Positions 54,009 through 63,956 of a DNA stretch of 64,000 nucleotides are shown one piece after another. Numbering within the stretch: the first letter of the stretch is position 1; each line of letters opens with the position of its first letter. The translations under genes were made by a program, and so were the position numbers. The notes beneath the pieces are model-generated. The model was not told where the DNA came from. It worked only from the letters and a program-made list of their open reading frames with translations, and searched no databases. This stretch comes from Ostreococcus mediterraneus (taxonomy: Eukaryota; Chlorophyta; Mamiellophyceae; Mamiellales; Bathycoccaceae), in contig WMKK01000003.1 in NCBI GenBank assembly GCA_012295225.1, positions 248,001 through 312,000 on the forward strand, in the 5' to 3' direction.

Positions 54009-56552
54009 ATGCCGTCGACGCCGACGATGATGCGGGCGAACGCGCGAGCGTTACGTAAAGGTGAGTTTTCTGCTATCGCTGTGGCGTATGCGTCGACGAC
54101 GATGCGGGCGACGTCAACGGAGGCATCGCGCGCGGTGGTGCGCGACGCCATGGTTGAGGCGTGCGAACGCGCGGCGGCGACGCGGTGGAAGCCGTCGTCT
54201 CGCGAGTTGGATGACGTCCTACGCGGCGTTCGAGCGTCTTTAGTGGATAATGATGATGAGCGAGTGTTTGAGCTCGTGTGTGCGCTGGTGGACGTGGATG
54301 GAGCGATAGAGGCGTTCGTGGAGCACGGGCTCGCGGCGGCTGTCGGGCGACGGACGCGCGAGCGGAGACCGCAAGCCGCGCGTGGTTTAGAAGCTTGTCG
54401 CGCCATCGTGCGTCGTGCAGATGCGCCGACGAGTGGTGTGAGTGCTATTGCGGTCGTTGATGCGCTCAAGCCGGCGTTGAGGTTTGCGCACACGGTGTTG
54501 AATTCGAAATCGTCTACGAGCGCGGCGGCGGTGCAAGCGGCTTTGTTTTTAGCGCGCGCGTGCGACGTTGTCGGACACGTCGATGTGGAAGATGATTGGC
54601 GCATTAAAGCGCGAGCGGTTTTAGAGTCGAACTCAATTTCTGTGCACACGCTGGTGGGGCCCATGGTGAAGTACATGTCGGCGGCGAAAGTGAACGAAGC
54701 GGCGCGCGCTGAATTGAAGCGCGCGGCGCGCGTGACGGCGCCAGTGTTGCTTCCACCTGAGCCACTCGTGAATACGAGTGCTATGCGCGGAGACGAGTCG
54801 GCTGATGATGACGATATCGCCACGGCGGTCGCACCGCTTGACGAGCAGTTCACGCCGGGCACGTCACATCCTTTGTCAACGTCTATGCCAGTTGACGTCG
54901 CCGACGTCATTCGGGATGAGATATGCAACAAACAGAGACGCGACCGCGTGTATGTCGTCGACACGCCGTTCGCAACGCGCAGGCACTTTGAGTGTGACTT
55001 CGAAACGCCATTACCGGCGAGTACGAAGCTTGATGATCTGTTCTTTTACGAAATAGACGCCATGTGCGCGTACGCTGACCAATTCGAAGAGACGCTCGCG
55101 CTCACGTTGAAATGGATGAGAAAATGCGCGGCGACGCTTCGCCAGTCGGTACTGCGTAAGGTAAATCTGACGTCAAACCGTCCCATGGAACACGCGTTGC
55201 GTTCTTGTTTGGATACGCACTTCACGGCGCTGACGAGACTCCTAAAGCTCGCAAAGATCATCGGCGCGAGGAATTTAATGCTCGTCAACGAGGACAAGGC
55301 GCTCATATCGTCGTACAATATTGAGCGTTGGATATCGAGTGCTTTTGGTTGGATTCGCGTCGCCGCTCGGAAGGAACAGAGTCTGACGAGCTACGCCGTG
55401 GTGGTGATGTGCTGCTACGACCCGAACGGGCAGAGATTTAGTAAGACCGATTACATTCCTCTACGTCTGGCGTTTACACGGTGGTCGCGTTTGATGTATG
55501 CCCATCGCGTCCAAGCCAAGAGACAGCTCCTCGCGCTTGTGCATTACGAGAACAGTCTGTTGCGTAAAAGTTTCGATGTTTTACGAGAGTTTGCGCCCTA
55601 TCATCGAGAGCGAGTCGCCGATTTGGCGCGTATTGCAGGTTTGCGATGGCGCGCAAACGCGCACGTCATGGCGACGCGAGTGGGCGGCGGCACGATGGAC
55701 GATGAATTGGACATCGCCTACCCGGAGGATATGTCATTCGGAGAATCACCTGGGGGGCTCATATCACGTAAACTGCCAAGTCGACGAGACTCGTTTGCGC
55801 TCATGTCCTCGAATGGCGCGCCTTCTACTTCTGGACCAGCGAGGAGCCGAAAGACGCACAGCGCCGTGAGTAAGAGCTCGGTGACATCCGTAGGCGAACA
55901 TGACGAAGCGTTCGACACCGTAGAGTTAGATAGCGCGTTCACCTTAGAACAAATTCTCATGTACGACGCGTTCCAGGCTTGGATCGAACAAACGTACGTA
56001 CAGCTGTCGACTGGGCCGAACGGCTGCGCGTTGCTTCACCGGAACGATACGTTGATGCGAAAGGCGTTCAAGGCAATGCGGCGCTATGTCGTACGCAGCG
56101 TCGGTGCGAGAGAGAAACATGTCGCCATCGAGCAAGCTGCGCGTTCGTTAGACTTTTACGTCACTGGCGGTGCGGCATTCAAGCGATGGATCGCTGGTGT
56201 GAGATACATCAAGCGCCTGTACGCCTTTGTGGATGAAGAAGTTGAGCGATGGACGGTGGAACTGCGAGTGAATTGTTTTCACGCGTGGCGAGAAATCGCC
56301 GCCTCGCGCTCAGCGGCGACGTTGTGGGAAGAACAGATGCTCGCAGACATTATGCCTACTATGGAGAATAACCGTCGTCGTGTGTGGTTAAAGCGATGGT
56401 CTTTCGCCGCCCAAGCTTTGATTGAACGTCACGCGCAATTCGCTCGCGCGCATTACACGAAGACGTTGCTTCGACAATGGCACACACGCACGCAGGCATC
56501 TATTGTATCTCGAATCGTAGCGAGCGCGTTGGACAAGTTATCGCTTAGTTAG
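54009..56552 (+). CDS. Large Trp-rich helical protein, Sfi1-repeat-like C-terminus
   Basis: Protein of 847 residues without a recognised domain. The first half is Ala/Val-rich and helical with repeat-like composition (ALVDVDGAIEAFVEHGLAAA; AAAVQAALFLARACDVVGHV), possibly ARM/HEAT-like. The C-terminal third has spaced Trp residues in helical segments: AFKRWIAGVRYIKRLYAFVD, VNCFHAWREIAASRSAATLW, VWLKRWSFAAQALIERHAQF and TLLRQWHTRTQASIVSRIV. This approximates the W-x(20-35) pattern of Sfi1 centrin-binding repeats. A GTGAGT donor-like site at 54061 lies inside the frame but nothing requires it to be used. First ATG in the frame is 54009. Confidence 0.65.
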   Translation: MPSTPTMMRANARALRKGEFSAIAVAYASTTMRATSTEASRAVVRDAMVEACERAAATRWKPSSRELDDVLRGVRASLVDNDDERVFELVCALVDVDGAIEAFVEHGLAAAVGRRTRERRPQAARGLEACRAIVRRADAPTSGVSAIAVVDALKPALRFAHTVLNSKSSTSAAAVQAALFLARACDVVGHVDVEDDWRIKARAVLESNSISVHTLVGPMVKYMSAAKVNEAARAELKRAARVTAPVLLPPEPLVNTSAMRGDESADDDDIATAVAPLDEQFTPGTSHPLSTSMPVDVADVIRDEICNKQRRDRVYVVDTPFATRRHFECDFETPLPASTKLDDLFFYEIDAMCAYADQFEETLALTLKWMRKCAATLRQSVLRKVNLTSNRPMEHALRSCLDTHFTALTRLLKLAKIIGARNLMLVNEDKALISSYNIERWISSAFGWIRVAARKEQSLTSYAVVVMCCYDPNGQRFSKTDYIPLRLAFTRWSRLMYAHRVQAKRQLLALVHYENSLLRKSFDVLREFAPYHRERVADLARIAGLRWRANAHVMATRVGGGTMDDELDIAYPEDMSFGESPGGLISRKLPSRRDSFALMSSNGAPSTSGPARSRKTHSAVSKSSVTSVGEHDEAFDTVELDSAFTLEQILMYDAFQAWIEQTYVQLSTGPNGCALLHRNDTLMRKAFKAMRRYVVRSVGAREKHVAIEQAARSLDFYVTGGAAFKRWIAGVRYIKRLYAFVDEEVERWTVELRVNCFHAWREIAASRSAATLWEEQMLADIMPTMENNRRRVWLKRWSFAAQALIERHAQFARAHYTKTLLRQWHTRTQASIVSRIVASALDKLSLS

Positions 56553-56621
56553 ATGATTAGAATTTACATAAATATTAGAAATGCGTAGCAGAAGGGCGAA
56601 TGCAATGCCAAATGCGCAGGT

Positions 56622-57515
56622 TTAGTTGAAAGCGCGTGGCTTCGTTGGGTACAGAGGCTGCTTGCCGTTGATGGCCCAGATGTTCCAGACCAACGCCGAA
56701 GCAATGGTGAGCCACACTGCGAGCGGCGCGATAACGTACCCCGCGGTCGGAATAACGTTGTAGTATTGCGCGACGACATTGTACGCCGAGGAGACGACGA
56801 ACAACACGCCAACCGCGGCGGCGCCGAGTTTCTTTTCGACATTATTAATCGAGTTCCACGTGTCACCGATGGACAAATGCGCCACGAGGGCAATAATCGC
56901 CGGGTGCACAACCGTACCGGTCGTCGCGAACACCATCATCGTCGACAACGAACGCAAGAATCCCATAGAAATCCACACGAGCGGAAAAACCACCGCCGGG
57001 GGCGTCCAAGATGGGCGTTTACGCTCTTGTTTCGCCTTGCGCTCATTCGCAATCTTCGGTCGAGACGCATTCAGTGGCGAAAACACTCGGCTTCTAAACG
57101 CCAACATGAAAAACATCACGGCCACAATAGCCTTCGCCGCGCCCAAGCTGGTGGCGTGCAAGTTTCCGAGACAAAACTTTTGCGCCGCGAACAACGCCGT
57201 CGTGATCGCACCAACTTCGAACGCCGTCGCGGCGATATACTTCACCACCGCGCCGAAATCAAATGTACCCGTCTTTACCACCCACGCATCGATCCATTGT
57301 TGCGTGTCGCTCACGCGCGCGCGTAACTCAGCCTCTTTCGGTGTCATCGTCATGAACGCCGTACCCGGGCCATCGCGAAAAGAAACCTCCCCTGCGGCGT
57401 TCGTCACGATGCGCGCGTACCGTCCAGCGACGCTCGCGTCACGACCACGACGCGCGTTCACCACGCGCGTCGCGCGCACGGCGATGGTTGACGGAGCGGC
57501 GGTGACGCACTGCAT
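56622..57515 (-). CDS. TspO/MBR (translocator protein)-like membrane protein
   Basis: Protein of 297 residues. A leader of about 40 Arg/Ala residues is followed by an unassigned segment with a hydrophobic stretch (LGAAKAIVAVMFFMLAFRS) and then a C-terminal TspO-like domain. PSWTPPAVVFPLVWISMGFL resembles the TspO WTPPGWVF...VW block, and VWLTIASALVWNIWAINGKQ resembles the final helix with NxxIWxLN. TspO proteins bind porphyrins and sterols and are linked to oxidative stress in bacteria, mitochondria and plastids. The longer N-terminus is unusual. ATG 57515 (MQCVTAAPSTIAVRA) gives a better targeting leader than the upstream frame; its start codon is 115 bp from that of the AroB gene. Confidence 0.62.
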   Translation of the reverse strand: MQCVTAAPSTIAVRATRVVNARRGRDASVAGRYARIVTNAAGEVSFRDGPGTAFMTMTPKEAELRARVSDTQQWIDAWVVKTGTFDFGAVVKYIAATAFEVGAITTALFAAQKFCLGNLHATSLGAAKAIVAVMFFMLAFRSRVFSPLNASRPKIANERKAKQERKRPSWTPPAVVFPLVWISMGFLRSLSTMMVFATTGTVVHPAIIALVAHLSIGDTWNSINNVEKKLGAAAVGVLFVVSSAYNVVAQYYNVIPTAGYVIAPLAVWLTIASALVWNIWAINGKQPLYPTKPRAFN

Positions 57516-57630
57516 CTTGCGCGTCGTCGAGTGCGGGCTGTTATCCACTCTGCACGCCACTGCAACGCACGTTTCGGTGACCGCGCGCGCGCTCGACGCC
57601 GCGTACATCGCTCGAACACCGCGCGTGATA

Positions 57631-58887
57631 ATGTCTACGTTAACATCGCGCGCGTCTGGCGCGACTGAATGCGCCGCGCGCGCGAACGCGAGCACCGTGG
57701 CGTCGGCTCGTTCTAGGGTCGCCGCGAGCGCGCCTCGTCGAGGGGCGACGACGACGACGACGCGCGCCACCGTGGGGGGCAAAACCCCCGATGCGATAGT
57801 GAACGTTGATTTGGGCGATCGCTCGTACCCTATTTACATCGGCGCTGGGTTGTTGGATGACGGCGTGGCGTTGCGTTCGCACGTGCGCGGGTCCACGTGC
57901 TTGGTAGTGACGAACACGACCATCGCTGGTTTGGGGTATTTGGATCGCACCGTGAGCGCGTTGCGCGCGGCGGATGCGACGTTACGCGTTGAAACCGTTG
58001 TGCTGCCCGACGGTGAGGAGCACAAGAATTTGGATGTGTTGAATATGGTGTACACGAAGGCGTTGGAGACGAGGTTAGACCGCGGGACGACATTCGTTGC
58101 GCTCGGCGGAGGCGTGATTGGCGACATGACGGGCTACGCCGCGGCGTCGTACCAGCGCGGTGTGAAGTTTGTGCAAATTCCCACCACGGTCATGGCTATG
58201 GTTGATAGCTCGGTGGGTGGGAAGACTGGTGTGAACCACGCGCTCGGGAAGAATATGATTGGCGCGTTTTATCAACCAGAGTGCGTGTTGATCGATACGG
58301 ATTCGTTGAAAACGTTGCCTGATCGTGAGTTCGCGAGTGGCATTGCGGAAATTATCAAATACGGCTTGATTCGCGATGGTTCGTTCTTCGAATGGCTCGA
58401 GGCGAACGTGGATAAGCTTTTGTCGCGAGACCAAGATGCGTTGGTGTACGCCATCGAGCGTTCGTGCATCAACAAGGCGGAGGTTGTTGCGGCGGATGAG
58501 AAGGAGGGTGGTGTTCGAGCGACATTAAATCTCGGCCACACCTTTGGACACGCTATTGAAACTGGCATCGGCTACGGCGAATGGTTGCACGGCGAAGCGG
58601 TGAGCACGGGAATGTGTATGGCGGCGGATATGTCGTACCGCCTCGGTTGGATCGACGCGTCGTTGAGGAATCGCACCATCGAGCTTTTGGAAAAGTACAA
58701 CTTGCCCATTGACGTTCCGGAATCCATGACTGTTGACACGTTCATGGACTTGATGGCGGTTGATAAGAAGGCGGCAAACGGAAAAATGAAGTTCATCTTG
58801 CTCAAGGGCGAGCTGGGTGAATGCGTCTTCACTGGTGATTTTGACCAAACGAAATTAAAAGATACCTTGGAGGCGTACGTCAAGTAA
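57631..58887 (+). CDS. 3-dehydroquinate synthase, plastid (AroB)
   Basis: Second enzyme of the shikimate pathway, converting DAHP to 3-dehydroquinate with NAD+ and a divalent metal. The protein has 418 residues. A Ser/Thr/Ala-rich transit peptide of about 50 leads to VNVDLGDRSYPIYIGAGLL. Conserved blocks are intact: GGGVIGDMTGYAAASYQRG, IPTTVMAMVDSSVGGKTGVN, KNMIGAFYQP, ASGIAEIIKYGLI and LNLGHTFGHAIE with metal ligands, plus HGEAVSTGMCMAADMS. It is a monofunctional enzyme, as in plants, not the fungal AROM fusion. ATG 57631 is the best start; a longer open frame upstream runs over the divergent promoter. Confidence 0.94.
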   Translation: MSTLTSRASGATECAARANASTVASARSRVAASAPRRGATTTTTRATVGGKTPDAIVNVDLGDRSYPIYIGAGLLDDGVALRSHVRGSTCLVVTNTTIAGLGYLDRTVSALRAADATLRVETVVLPDGEEHKNLDVLNMVYTKALETRLDRGTTFVALGGGVIGDMTGYAAASYQRGVKFVQIPTTVMAMVDSSVGGKTGVNHALGKNMIGAFYQPECVLIDTDSLKTLPDREFASGIAEIIKYGLIRDGSFFEWLEANVDKLLSRDQDALVYAIERSCINKAEVVAADEKEGGVRATLNLGHTFGHAIETGIGYGEWLHGEAVSTGMCMAADMSYRLGWIDASLRNRTIELLEKYNLPIDVPESMTVDTFMDLMAVDKKAANGKMKFILLKGELGECVFTGDFDQTKLKDTLEAYVK

Positions 58888-58949
58888 ACTCGCACGATGT
58901 TATATATAACTCAATTCTATATTTGCTATGCTGCATCATTTCCGTTGTA

Positions 58950-61900
58950 TCATGCTGCGTCATTTCCTATGCGTTGAGGCATGAATGGTTGCGCGAGCGC
59001 CGACGGCGGTGGACCTCGTCCACGACCGCCACCAGGCGGTGGCGGACCTCGTCCTCGACCACCGCCAGGCGGTCCGCGACCTGGGTACCCTCGCCCGGGT
59101 GGCGGCGGCCCACGGCCGCCGATACCCGGCGGTGGTCCCCGGCCACCGACAACCGGTGGCGGTGCTGGCATCGCCGCTCGAGGCGCGGGCGCGGGTGGAG
59201 CGCTCGGCGGCGCGGGTGGCGCGGATGCTGGCGCTGGCGCACTCGGCTGCATAGGCAGAGGAACTTGGAACCGCGGCGACGTCGCGGATGGATTACCCAT
59301 CATCGGATTGCCCATCATGACAAAGTTCGACCCCGCAGCTTCGCTGTCTGGAATGTCATTAGACATATCATCAATAGGCTCCATTGGTTCAGTCAGGCTC
59401 ATCACTCGCGCCATGTCGATGTTTGATGCGTTTGAAAGCACGCTTGGCGCGCCCGTATTCACACGGGGTGGACCTGGCGGTAAATTCGAGCTCACATGTG
59501 GGGGCTGTTGTCCACCGCTGTGCATTGCGTACGGATTGCTAAATGGAGTCGGATATTGTGGGGTGTCTCGCGGCGACGTCGCCGGAGACGGGATTCCACT
59601 TCCTACGCCGCCCGCCGGTGGAGCCATCATCATTGGAGGGGGCGCCATGCCAACTTGCGGATTGTTACCGATTTCCTGCGTGTTTTGCTGCGAAGGATAA
59701 GCGTGTGTGGACTCTACCCGCGCCGTGCTAGGTGGCGGCGCGCCCTTCCACTTGCCGTGCGTTGAAGGCTTCTTGCGACCGCCGCTGAATAACGCGCTCA
59801 CGAGGCGCATCAAAACCAGCGTAAGCACGATTGGCGGACCAAGAATGAACGCGTTCACACCGAAAGCGATCAAATCGGCGTTATTTGAGAAACTCGTACC
59901 AGTCAATTTGTCGATTCGAGTGGCAACTGCTGTGAGCGTCTTGTCGCAACGTTCCATGAATGAGCTGAGCTGATTTCCGTGGCGAGAACCCCACGCTCGC
60001 TGAAGCATGGCATCCATAACGGTCGACAGCAAGCGAATCACAAACATCAATGGAGGCTTGATGAACGTTGTGACGTACCCGAGACCAGTCTTGATGGAGG
60101 AGAATCCAGAGGTTCTATTGGTGAGAGCACTGAAATCACCCAATTCTTGAATATCCTCCAACGCGTCATCGTCGTCCCGAGTTACTCCAGTGTCGGCAGT
60201 TTCGATCTGATTCAATGGCTCCGACTCCAAGAGATTGCGCTGAAGCCGCTCAACTTCTTCGATTTCAACATCACTCGAGTTATCAATCATTTTCTCAGTG
60301 TGCGGCTCCGGGAAGACGGAATCTTCGCCCTCATCACTCACGTTTGGCTCGACGGTTTCGACGTCCTCGCCGGCTTTGATGACATCTGAATCCTTGGCGT
60401 CGGATGGTGCATCATCGACAACGGCTGCTACGTCCGTCTCAACTGCTACGTTCGACTCAATGGTTTCATCCGTCTCAATCACAGTCGCCTCTTCATTCGT
60501 TACGATATCAACTGATTGTTTATCAACAGTTTCCGTGGGATCGGGCATCGTGTCGCTCTCGGACTCAACCTCATCCGCAATGGTCTCTTCGGAAGCTTTC
60601 GTCTCGTGACGATCCTTGGACCGTGCTGCTGCGAGTCGCGCGGCGACAGTCGCGCGCTCACCCGCAAGCGTCTCCAATGTGTCCGCGTGATTATCTCGCT
60701 CCTCGGCTAATGCTTTCTTTGTTTCGCTATACTTGCGCTCAATTTGATCACAGCGTTCCTTCTGCTCTTCAAATTGCACCTCAGCATCAAAAGTACGTTG
60801 GCGGAGCGCATCAGCTTGCTTTTGTAAGTTGTTACGCAGCTTTTCAAGAGATCTTGAACATTCAGGTCGGCACTCTGCCTCTCCACATGTACACTCAGAA
60901 GCCTCAACGTTCGGAGCTGCGTCTCGCGCGGCTTGCAGAGCGACTCGTAACTCGTCAACTTCTTTTGTAAGAGCTTGTGCGTTCACTAATTGAGCGGTAC
61001 ACTCTCCAAGGTGCGCGGCAACATCTTCTGCCGAAGACATTGCACTCTCCATTCCGGTGAAGTCGGCAGTCATCTTTGCCAATGCCGCTTCAGAAGTTTC
61101 AAGTTTATCAGTCAATTCTGAGATCGTGTGTTCGAGCTTGGCGACCGTCGATTTCGAAGCTACGGAATGTACGAGCCTGTCATACTCCACTCGAATCATC
61201 TCGTGGTCAGATTCCAAGTTCTTCCTCTTTTGCTTTTCTACATCAACCGCATCTGCTGCTTGGGCGAGATCAGCCTCAAGTGTGGCGATTCTTGTTTGCA
61301 GCTCGACCTCGTTCACTTGCGCACCACCAGGAACCGGTACTTGTGTATTGAGGGCTTGTCTTAGCTCTTGTTCAGTCTTCTTCATTGCCTTGATAGCTTT
61401 ACCTGATCGCAGAAGCGTGTTCGTTACAGCTGTAATCGTATCCGCTGGTGATGTATCACTCTTAACTGGTATGCGATTCGCTACAAGCCACTCTCGTAGG
61501 ATACGCAGTGCTTCGTCCGTGCTGGCTGTAGGCGGAACAAGGACTTTTTGTCCGGATGTGGCTTTTGGAGGCGCAGTGTCGGTGGGCGGCCGAGAGTCGG
61601 TAGTGGTTGAGCTCACGTAATTCGCTTCCTGAGAATGGGCTTGCTGGGCAGCCTCACGCGCGAGTCGTTGTCGTTCTGTTTCAGCTCTGGCTTCTTCGGC
61701 AGCTAAGCGCTCCGCCTCTATTCTCTGGCGTTCCGATTCGACACGTGCAGCCGCGGCCGCGGCTTCAGCTTCGAGTCGCAAACGCTCTTGTTCAGCTCGC
61801 ACTTCCTCTTCAGCACGGCGTTGTGCTTCCATTTGCTGTTGTCGTTCCATTTCAGCTCTGGCTTCTTCGGCAGCTAAGCGCTCTGCCTCTATTCTCTGGC

Positions 61901-62738
61901 GTTCCGATTCGACACGTGCAGCTTCGGCTGCAGCCTCAGCCTCGAGTCGCAGTCGCTCTTGCTCAGCCGCAGCCGCAGCCTCGAGTCGCAGTCGCTCTTG
62001 CTCAGCCGCAGCCTCAGCCTCGAGTCGCAGTCGCTCTTGCTCAGTTGCAGCTTCAGCCTCGAGCCGCAAGCGCTCTTGTTCAGCTCGCGCTTCCTCTTCA
62101 GCAAGGCGTTGTGCTTCCATCTGGTGTTGTCGTTCCATTGCAGTTCGGGCTTCTTCGGCAGCTAAGCGCTCCTCCTCGACTCTCAGGCGTTTCGATTCGA
62201 CACGTGCAGCTTCGACCGCGGCTTCGAGTCGCGCTCCAACGTTTTCCTGCCCCAACGCGTCCATCATCACTTGCGTCGTCTCACCCGTCGCAAGTTCCAC
62301 GAACCCGTCCGGCACCTCCCATTGTGATTTTTGCGTTCGAGAATCAAAATAATATTCTTTCCCACCGCGCGTGTCTCGAAATTTCTCCCACGAAGCGCCG
62401 CTCGCGTCAGCGTCGCGCGTCGCGTCCGCCAGATCACTCCCAACCTGCATCTCGCCATCGCCCGCAAACCCCACAAATCCCGCATCATCCGTCGACGACG
62501 ACGCCATCTCATCACTCGCTTCGTCATCGTCGCCACCGAACGCCCCGAGCGCGTCCAACCCGTCGTCTTCGAACGCTAATCCGGAATCATCCGCTCCGAG
62601 TGCGCCATCGTCAGCGATCGCCCGCGCGACGCGCGCGCCCGCCAGACACGCGGCGACGACGACGCACGACGCGACCACCGCGACGGTTCGTCGCGATGCG
62701 CGGTGCGCGCGCGCGCGCTGTCCCCTCTCGCGAGGCAT
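58950..62738 (-). CDS. WW, coiled-coil, transmembrane, proline-rich protein (TANGO1-like layout)
   Basis: Large protein of 1262 residues. Residues about 18-40 ([20 protein letters not shown]) look like a signal peptide or anchor. A WW domain follows at about 97-130 ([20 protein letters not shown], then SQWEVPDGF). Next come long Glu/Arg/Gln/Ala coiled coils with tandem repeats ([33 protein letters not shown]), a Cys patch ([14 protein letters not shown]), an acidic Val/Asp/Glu-rich region, a hydrophobic segment ([20 protein letters not shown]) and a Pro/Gly/Arg tail ([20 protein letters not shown]). Signal, coils, membrane segment and Pro-rich tail recall ER-exit-site receptors of the TANGO1/cTAGE type, but no homology is seen and the coils lie before the membrane segment. 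The first plausible ATG is 62738. Confidence 0.7.
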   Translation of the reverse strand: MPRERGQRARAHRASRRTVAVVASCVVVAACLAGARVARAIADDGALGADDSGLAFEDDGLDALGAFGGDDDEASDEMASSSTDDAGFVGFAGDGEMQVGSDLADATRDADASGASWEKFRDTRGGKEYYFDSRTQKSQWEVPDGFVELATGETTQVMMDALGQENVGARLEAAVEAARVESKRLRVEEERLAAEEARTAMERQHQMEAQRLAEEEARAEQERLRLEAEAATEQERLRLEAEAAAEQERLRLEAAAAAEQERLRLEAEAAAEAARVESERQRIEAERLAAEEARAEMERQQQMEAQRRAEEEVRAEQERLRLEAEAAAAAARVESERQRIEAERLAAEEARAETERQRLAREAAQQAHSQEANYVSSTTTDSRPPTDTAPPKATSGQKVLVPPTASTDEALRILREWLVANRIPVKSDTSPADTITAVTNTLLRSGKAIKAMKKTEQELRQALNTQVPVPGGAQVNEVELQTRIATLEADLAQAADAVDVEKQKRKNLESDHEMIRVEYDRLVHSVASKSTVAKLEHTISELTDKLETSEAALAKMTADFTGMESAMSSAEDVAAHLGECTAQLVNAQALTKEVDELRVALQAARDAAPNVEASECTCGEAECRPECSRSLEKLRNNLQKQADALRQRTFDAEVQFEEQKERCDQIERKYSETKKALAEERDNHADTLETLAGERATVAARLAAARSKDRHETKASEETIADEVESESDTMPDPTETVDKQSVDIVTNEEATVIETDETIESNVAVETDVAAVVDDAPSDAKDSDVIKAGEDVETVEPNVSDEGEDSVFPEPHTEKMIDNSSDVEIEEVERLQRNLLESEPLNQIETADTGVTRDDDDALEDIQELGDFSALTNRTSGFSSIKTGLGYVTTFIKPPLMFVIRLLSTVMDAMLQRAWGSRHGNQLSSFMERCDKTLTAVATRIDKLTGTSFSNNADLIAFGVNAFILGPPIVLTLVLMRLVSALFSGGRKKPSTHGKWKGAPPPSTARVESTHAYPSQQNTQEIGNNPQVGMAPPPMMMAPPAGGVGSGIPSPATSPRDTPQYPTPFSNPYAMHSGGQQPPHVSSNLPPGPPRVNTGAPSVLSNASNIDMARVMSLTEPMEPIDDMSNDIPDSEAAGSNFVMMGNPMMGNPSATSPRFQVPLPMQPSAPAPASAPPAPPSAPPAPAPRAAMPAPPPVVGGRGPPPGIGGRGPPPPGRGYPGRGPPGGGRGRGPPPPGGGRGRGPPPSALAQPFMPQRIGNDAA
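61682..62213. repeat. Tandem coding repeats in the coiled-coil region
   Basis: A block of about 70 bp coding [23 protein letters not shown] occurs at 61682-61752 and again, nearly identical, at 61853-61923. A diverged third copy lies at 62144-62213. Between the second and third copies are four 39-bp-type units coding [13 protein letters not shown]. Length changes are in multiples of three, keeping the coiled-coil frame. Confidence 0.75.
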
Positions 62739-62812
62739 GGCGCACGTCGAGTTGTGGTGGTTATTTTTTACGCCCAGGTCCACACTGTCGAGCGCGCGTG
62801 CGGTCGACGTCC

Positions 62813-63454
62813 ATGGCGCGTCACTCGAAAGTACGCGCGGCGGCGGGCGAGACACCACCACCGACGGATGCCGGCGTCGAGGGCGACGTCGACGCCGCGG
62901 CGGCGACGCCGACGGGGATGAAAAAACTCGCGCGATCGCTGGGCATCACGCGTCAGAGCACCTTACAGTGGACATCTTTAGCTCTCATCGTGACCACGGC
63001 GCTGATGATTTGGCGCGTGCTGGTGCTCACGACGCATTCGGACTCGCCGGTGGTGGTGGTGCTTTCGGGGTCGATGGAACCCGCGTTTGCGAGGGGTGAT
63101 TTGTTGTTGTTGCGCAACGAGAGACGCGCATCCGAGGTGGGCGAAGTCGTGGTGTTTGAAATCGACAACCGCGCGGTGCCGATCGTGCATAGGATTTTAC
63201 GAAAGCATGAGAATGGGGCTGATTGGGAGGATGATTCGAGGTTGATGCTGACAAAGGGGGATAATAATTATGCCGATGATGTGGCGTTGTACGCGCCGGG
63301 CCAACGGTGGCTACGCGAGAGTCACATCGTCGGTCGAGCGGGGCTTCTCATCCCGCATATCGGACGATTAACGATATTAATGAATGATTATCCGTGGTTT
63401 AAGTTTGGTTTGATTGGAATTTTAGGTTACTTTGTTGTCACCGGAAAGGATTAG
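62813..63454 (+). CDS. Signal peptidase complex catalytic subunit SEC11
   Basis: ER-type signal peptidase I of 213 residues. After a soluble N-terminus comes one membrane helix ([20 protein letters not shown]), then the catalytic Ser in [40 protein letters not shown] carries the catalytic His that replaces the bacterial Lys, and [13 protein letters not shown] carries the conserved Asp residues. A C-terminal hydrophobic segment ends the protein. It removes signal peptides from proteins entering the ER. The start at 62813 is the first ATG after the divergent promoter; an internal Met ([10 protein letters not shown]) is also possible. Start codons of this gene and the WW/coiled-coil gene are 74 bp apart. 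Confidence 0.92.
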   Translation: MARHSKVRAAAGETPPPTDAGVEGDVDAAAATPTGMKKLARSLGITRQSTLQWTSLALIVTTALMIWRVLVLTTHSDSPVVVVLSGSMEPAFARGDLLLLRNERRASEVGEVVVFEIDNRAVPIVHRILRKHENGADWEDDSRLMLTKGDNNYADDVALYAPGQRWLRESHIVGRAGLLIPHIGRLTILMNDYPWFKFGLIGILGYFVVTGKD

Positions 63455-63956
63455 CACAGTCGGTGAGCTCAAAGAGAGTTGAGCGCGGGCGTACTAGTCG
63501 ACGCGACGTCTTCGCGCCGGATGATATCGCAACTCACTTCGCGCGACATGCGTAGCACGCACACGCGCATACATAGTAGTGTACTTCGATGTAGTCATCT
63601 TTGTCATATTCATCATCATTTCTAGTTGTATCATCGTCAAACACAGCGTTTACGTGAACGCGCGAAGACGAGACTACAAAATGTCAAGACAAGATTCTCG
63701 AAACATCATCGGGACAGCGCTCATGCCGCAGTCCGAGACGCGCCGCCGAGCGTAGCGCCGAGCGGAATAGACCACACTCGTGCGAACGCGTGCACGTAAC
63801 GTCTACGCATCGACAGTGATCGCGCACGCGGTGCTCGTCGATAGAAAAACTCAAACTCAAACGCAGAGGGGAACGCAGCTGTCGCTCGACGACACCGCGA
63901 GAAGACGAGACAAACTCTTTTAACACACGCATCGCTTGCGTTCGCGCGTCGCCGCA
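63455..63956. other. Intergenic region without recognised gene
   Basis: A 502-bp gap. The decamer AAGACGAGAC occurs twice (63665-63674 and 63902-63911). Short minus-strand frames here have no protein-like content. I see no tRNA, hairpin or other motif of note. Confidence 0.5.

Noticed and set aside
54061-54067. GTGAGTT donor-like site in the Trp-rich gene
   Set aside because: The frame remains open and protein-like on both sides, and the donor differs from the GTRCGY form of the other introns.
53600-54964. 454-residue minus-strand open frame
   Set aside because: Ser/Thr/Ala/Arg-rich composition, antisense to the Trp-rich gene, with no domain; a shadow of the plus-strand gene in G+C-rich sequence.
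61607-62812. Long plus-strand open frame upstream of SEC11
   Set aside because: It is antisense to the coiled-coil repeats and only reads QLW/PLRLSL-type repeats mirrored from them; SEC11 itself starts at 62813.
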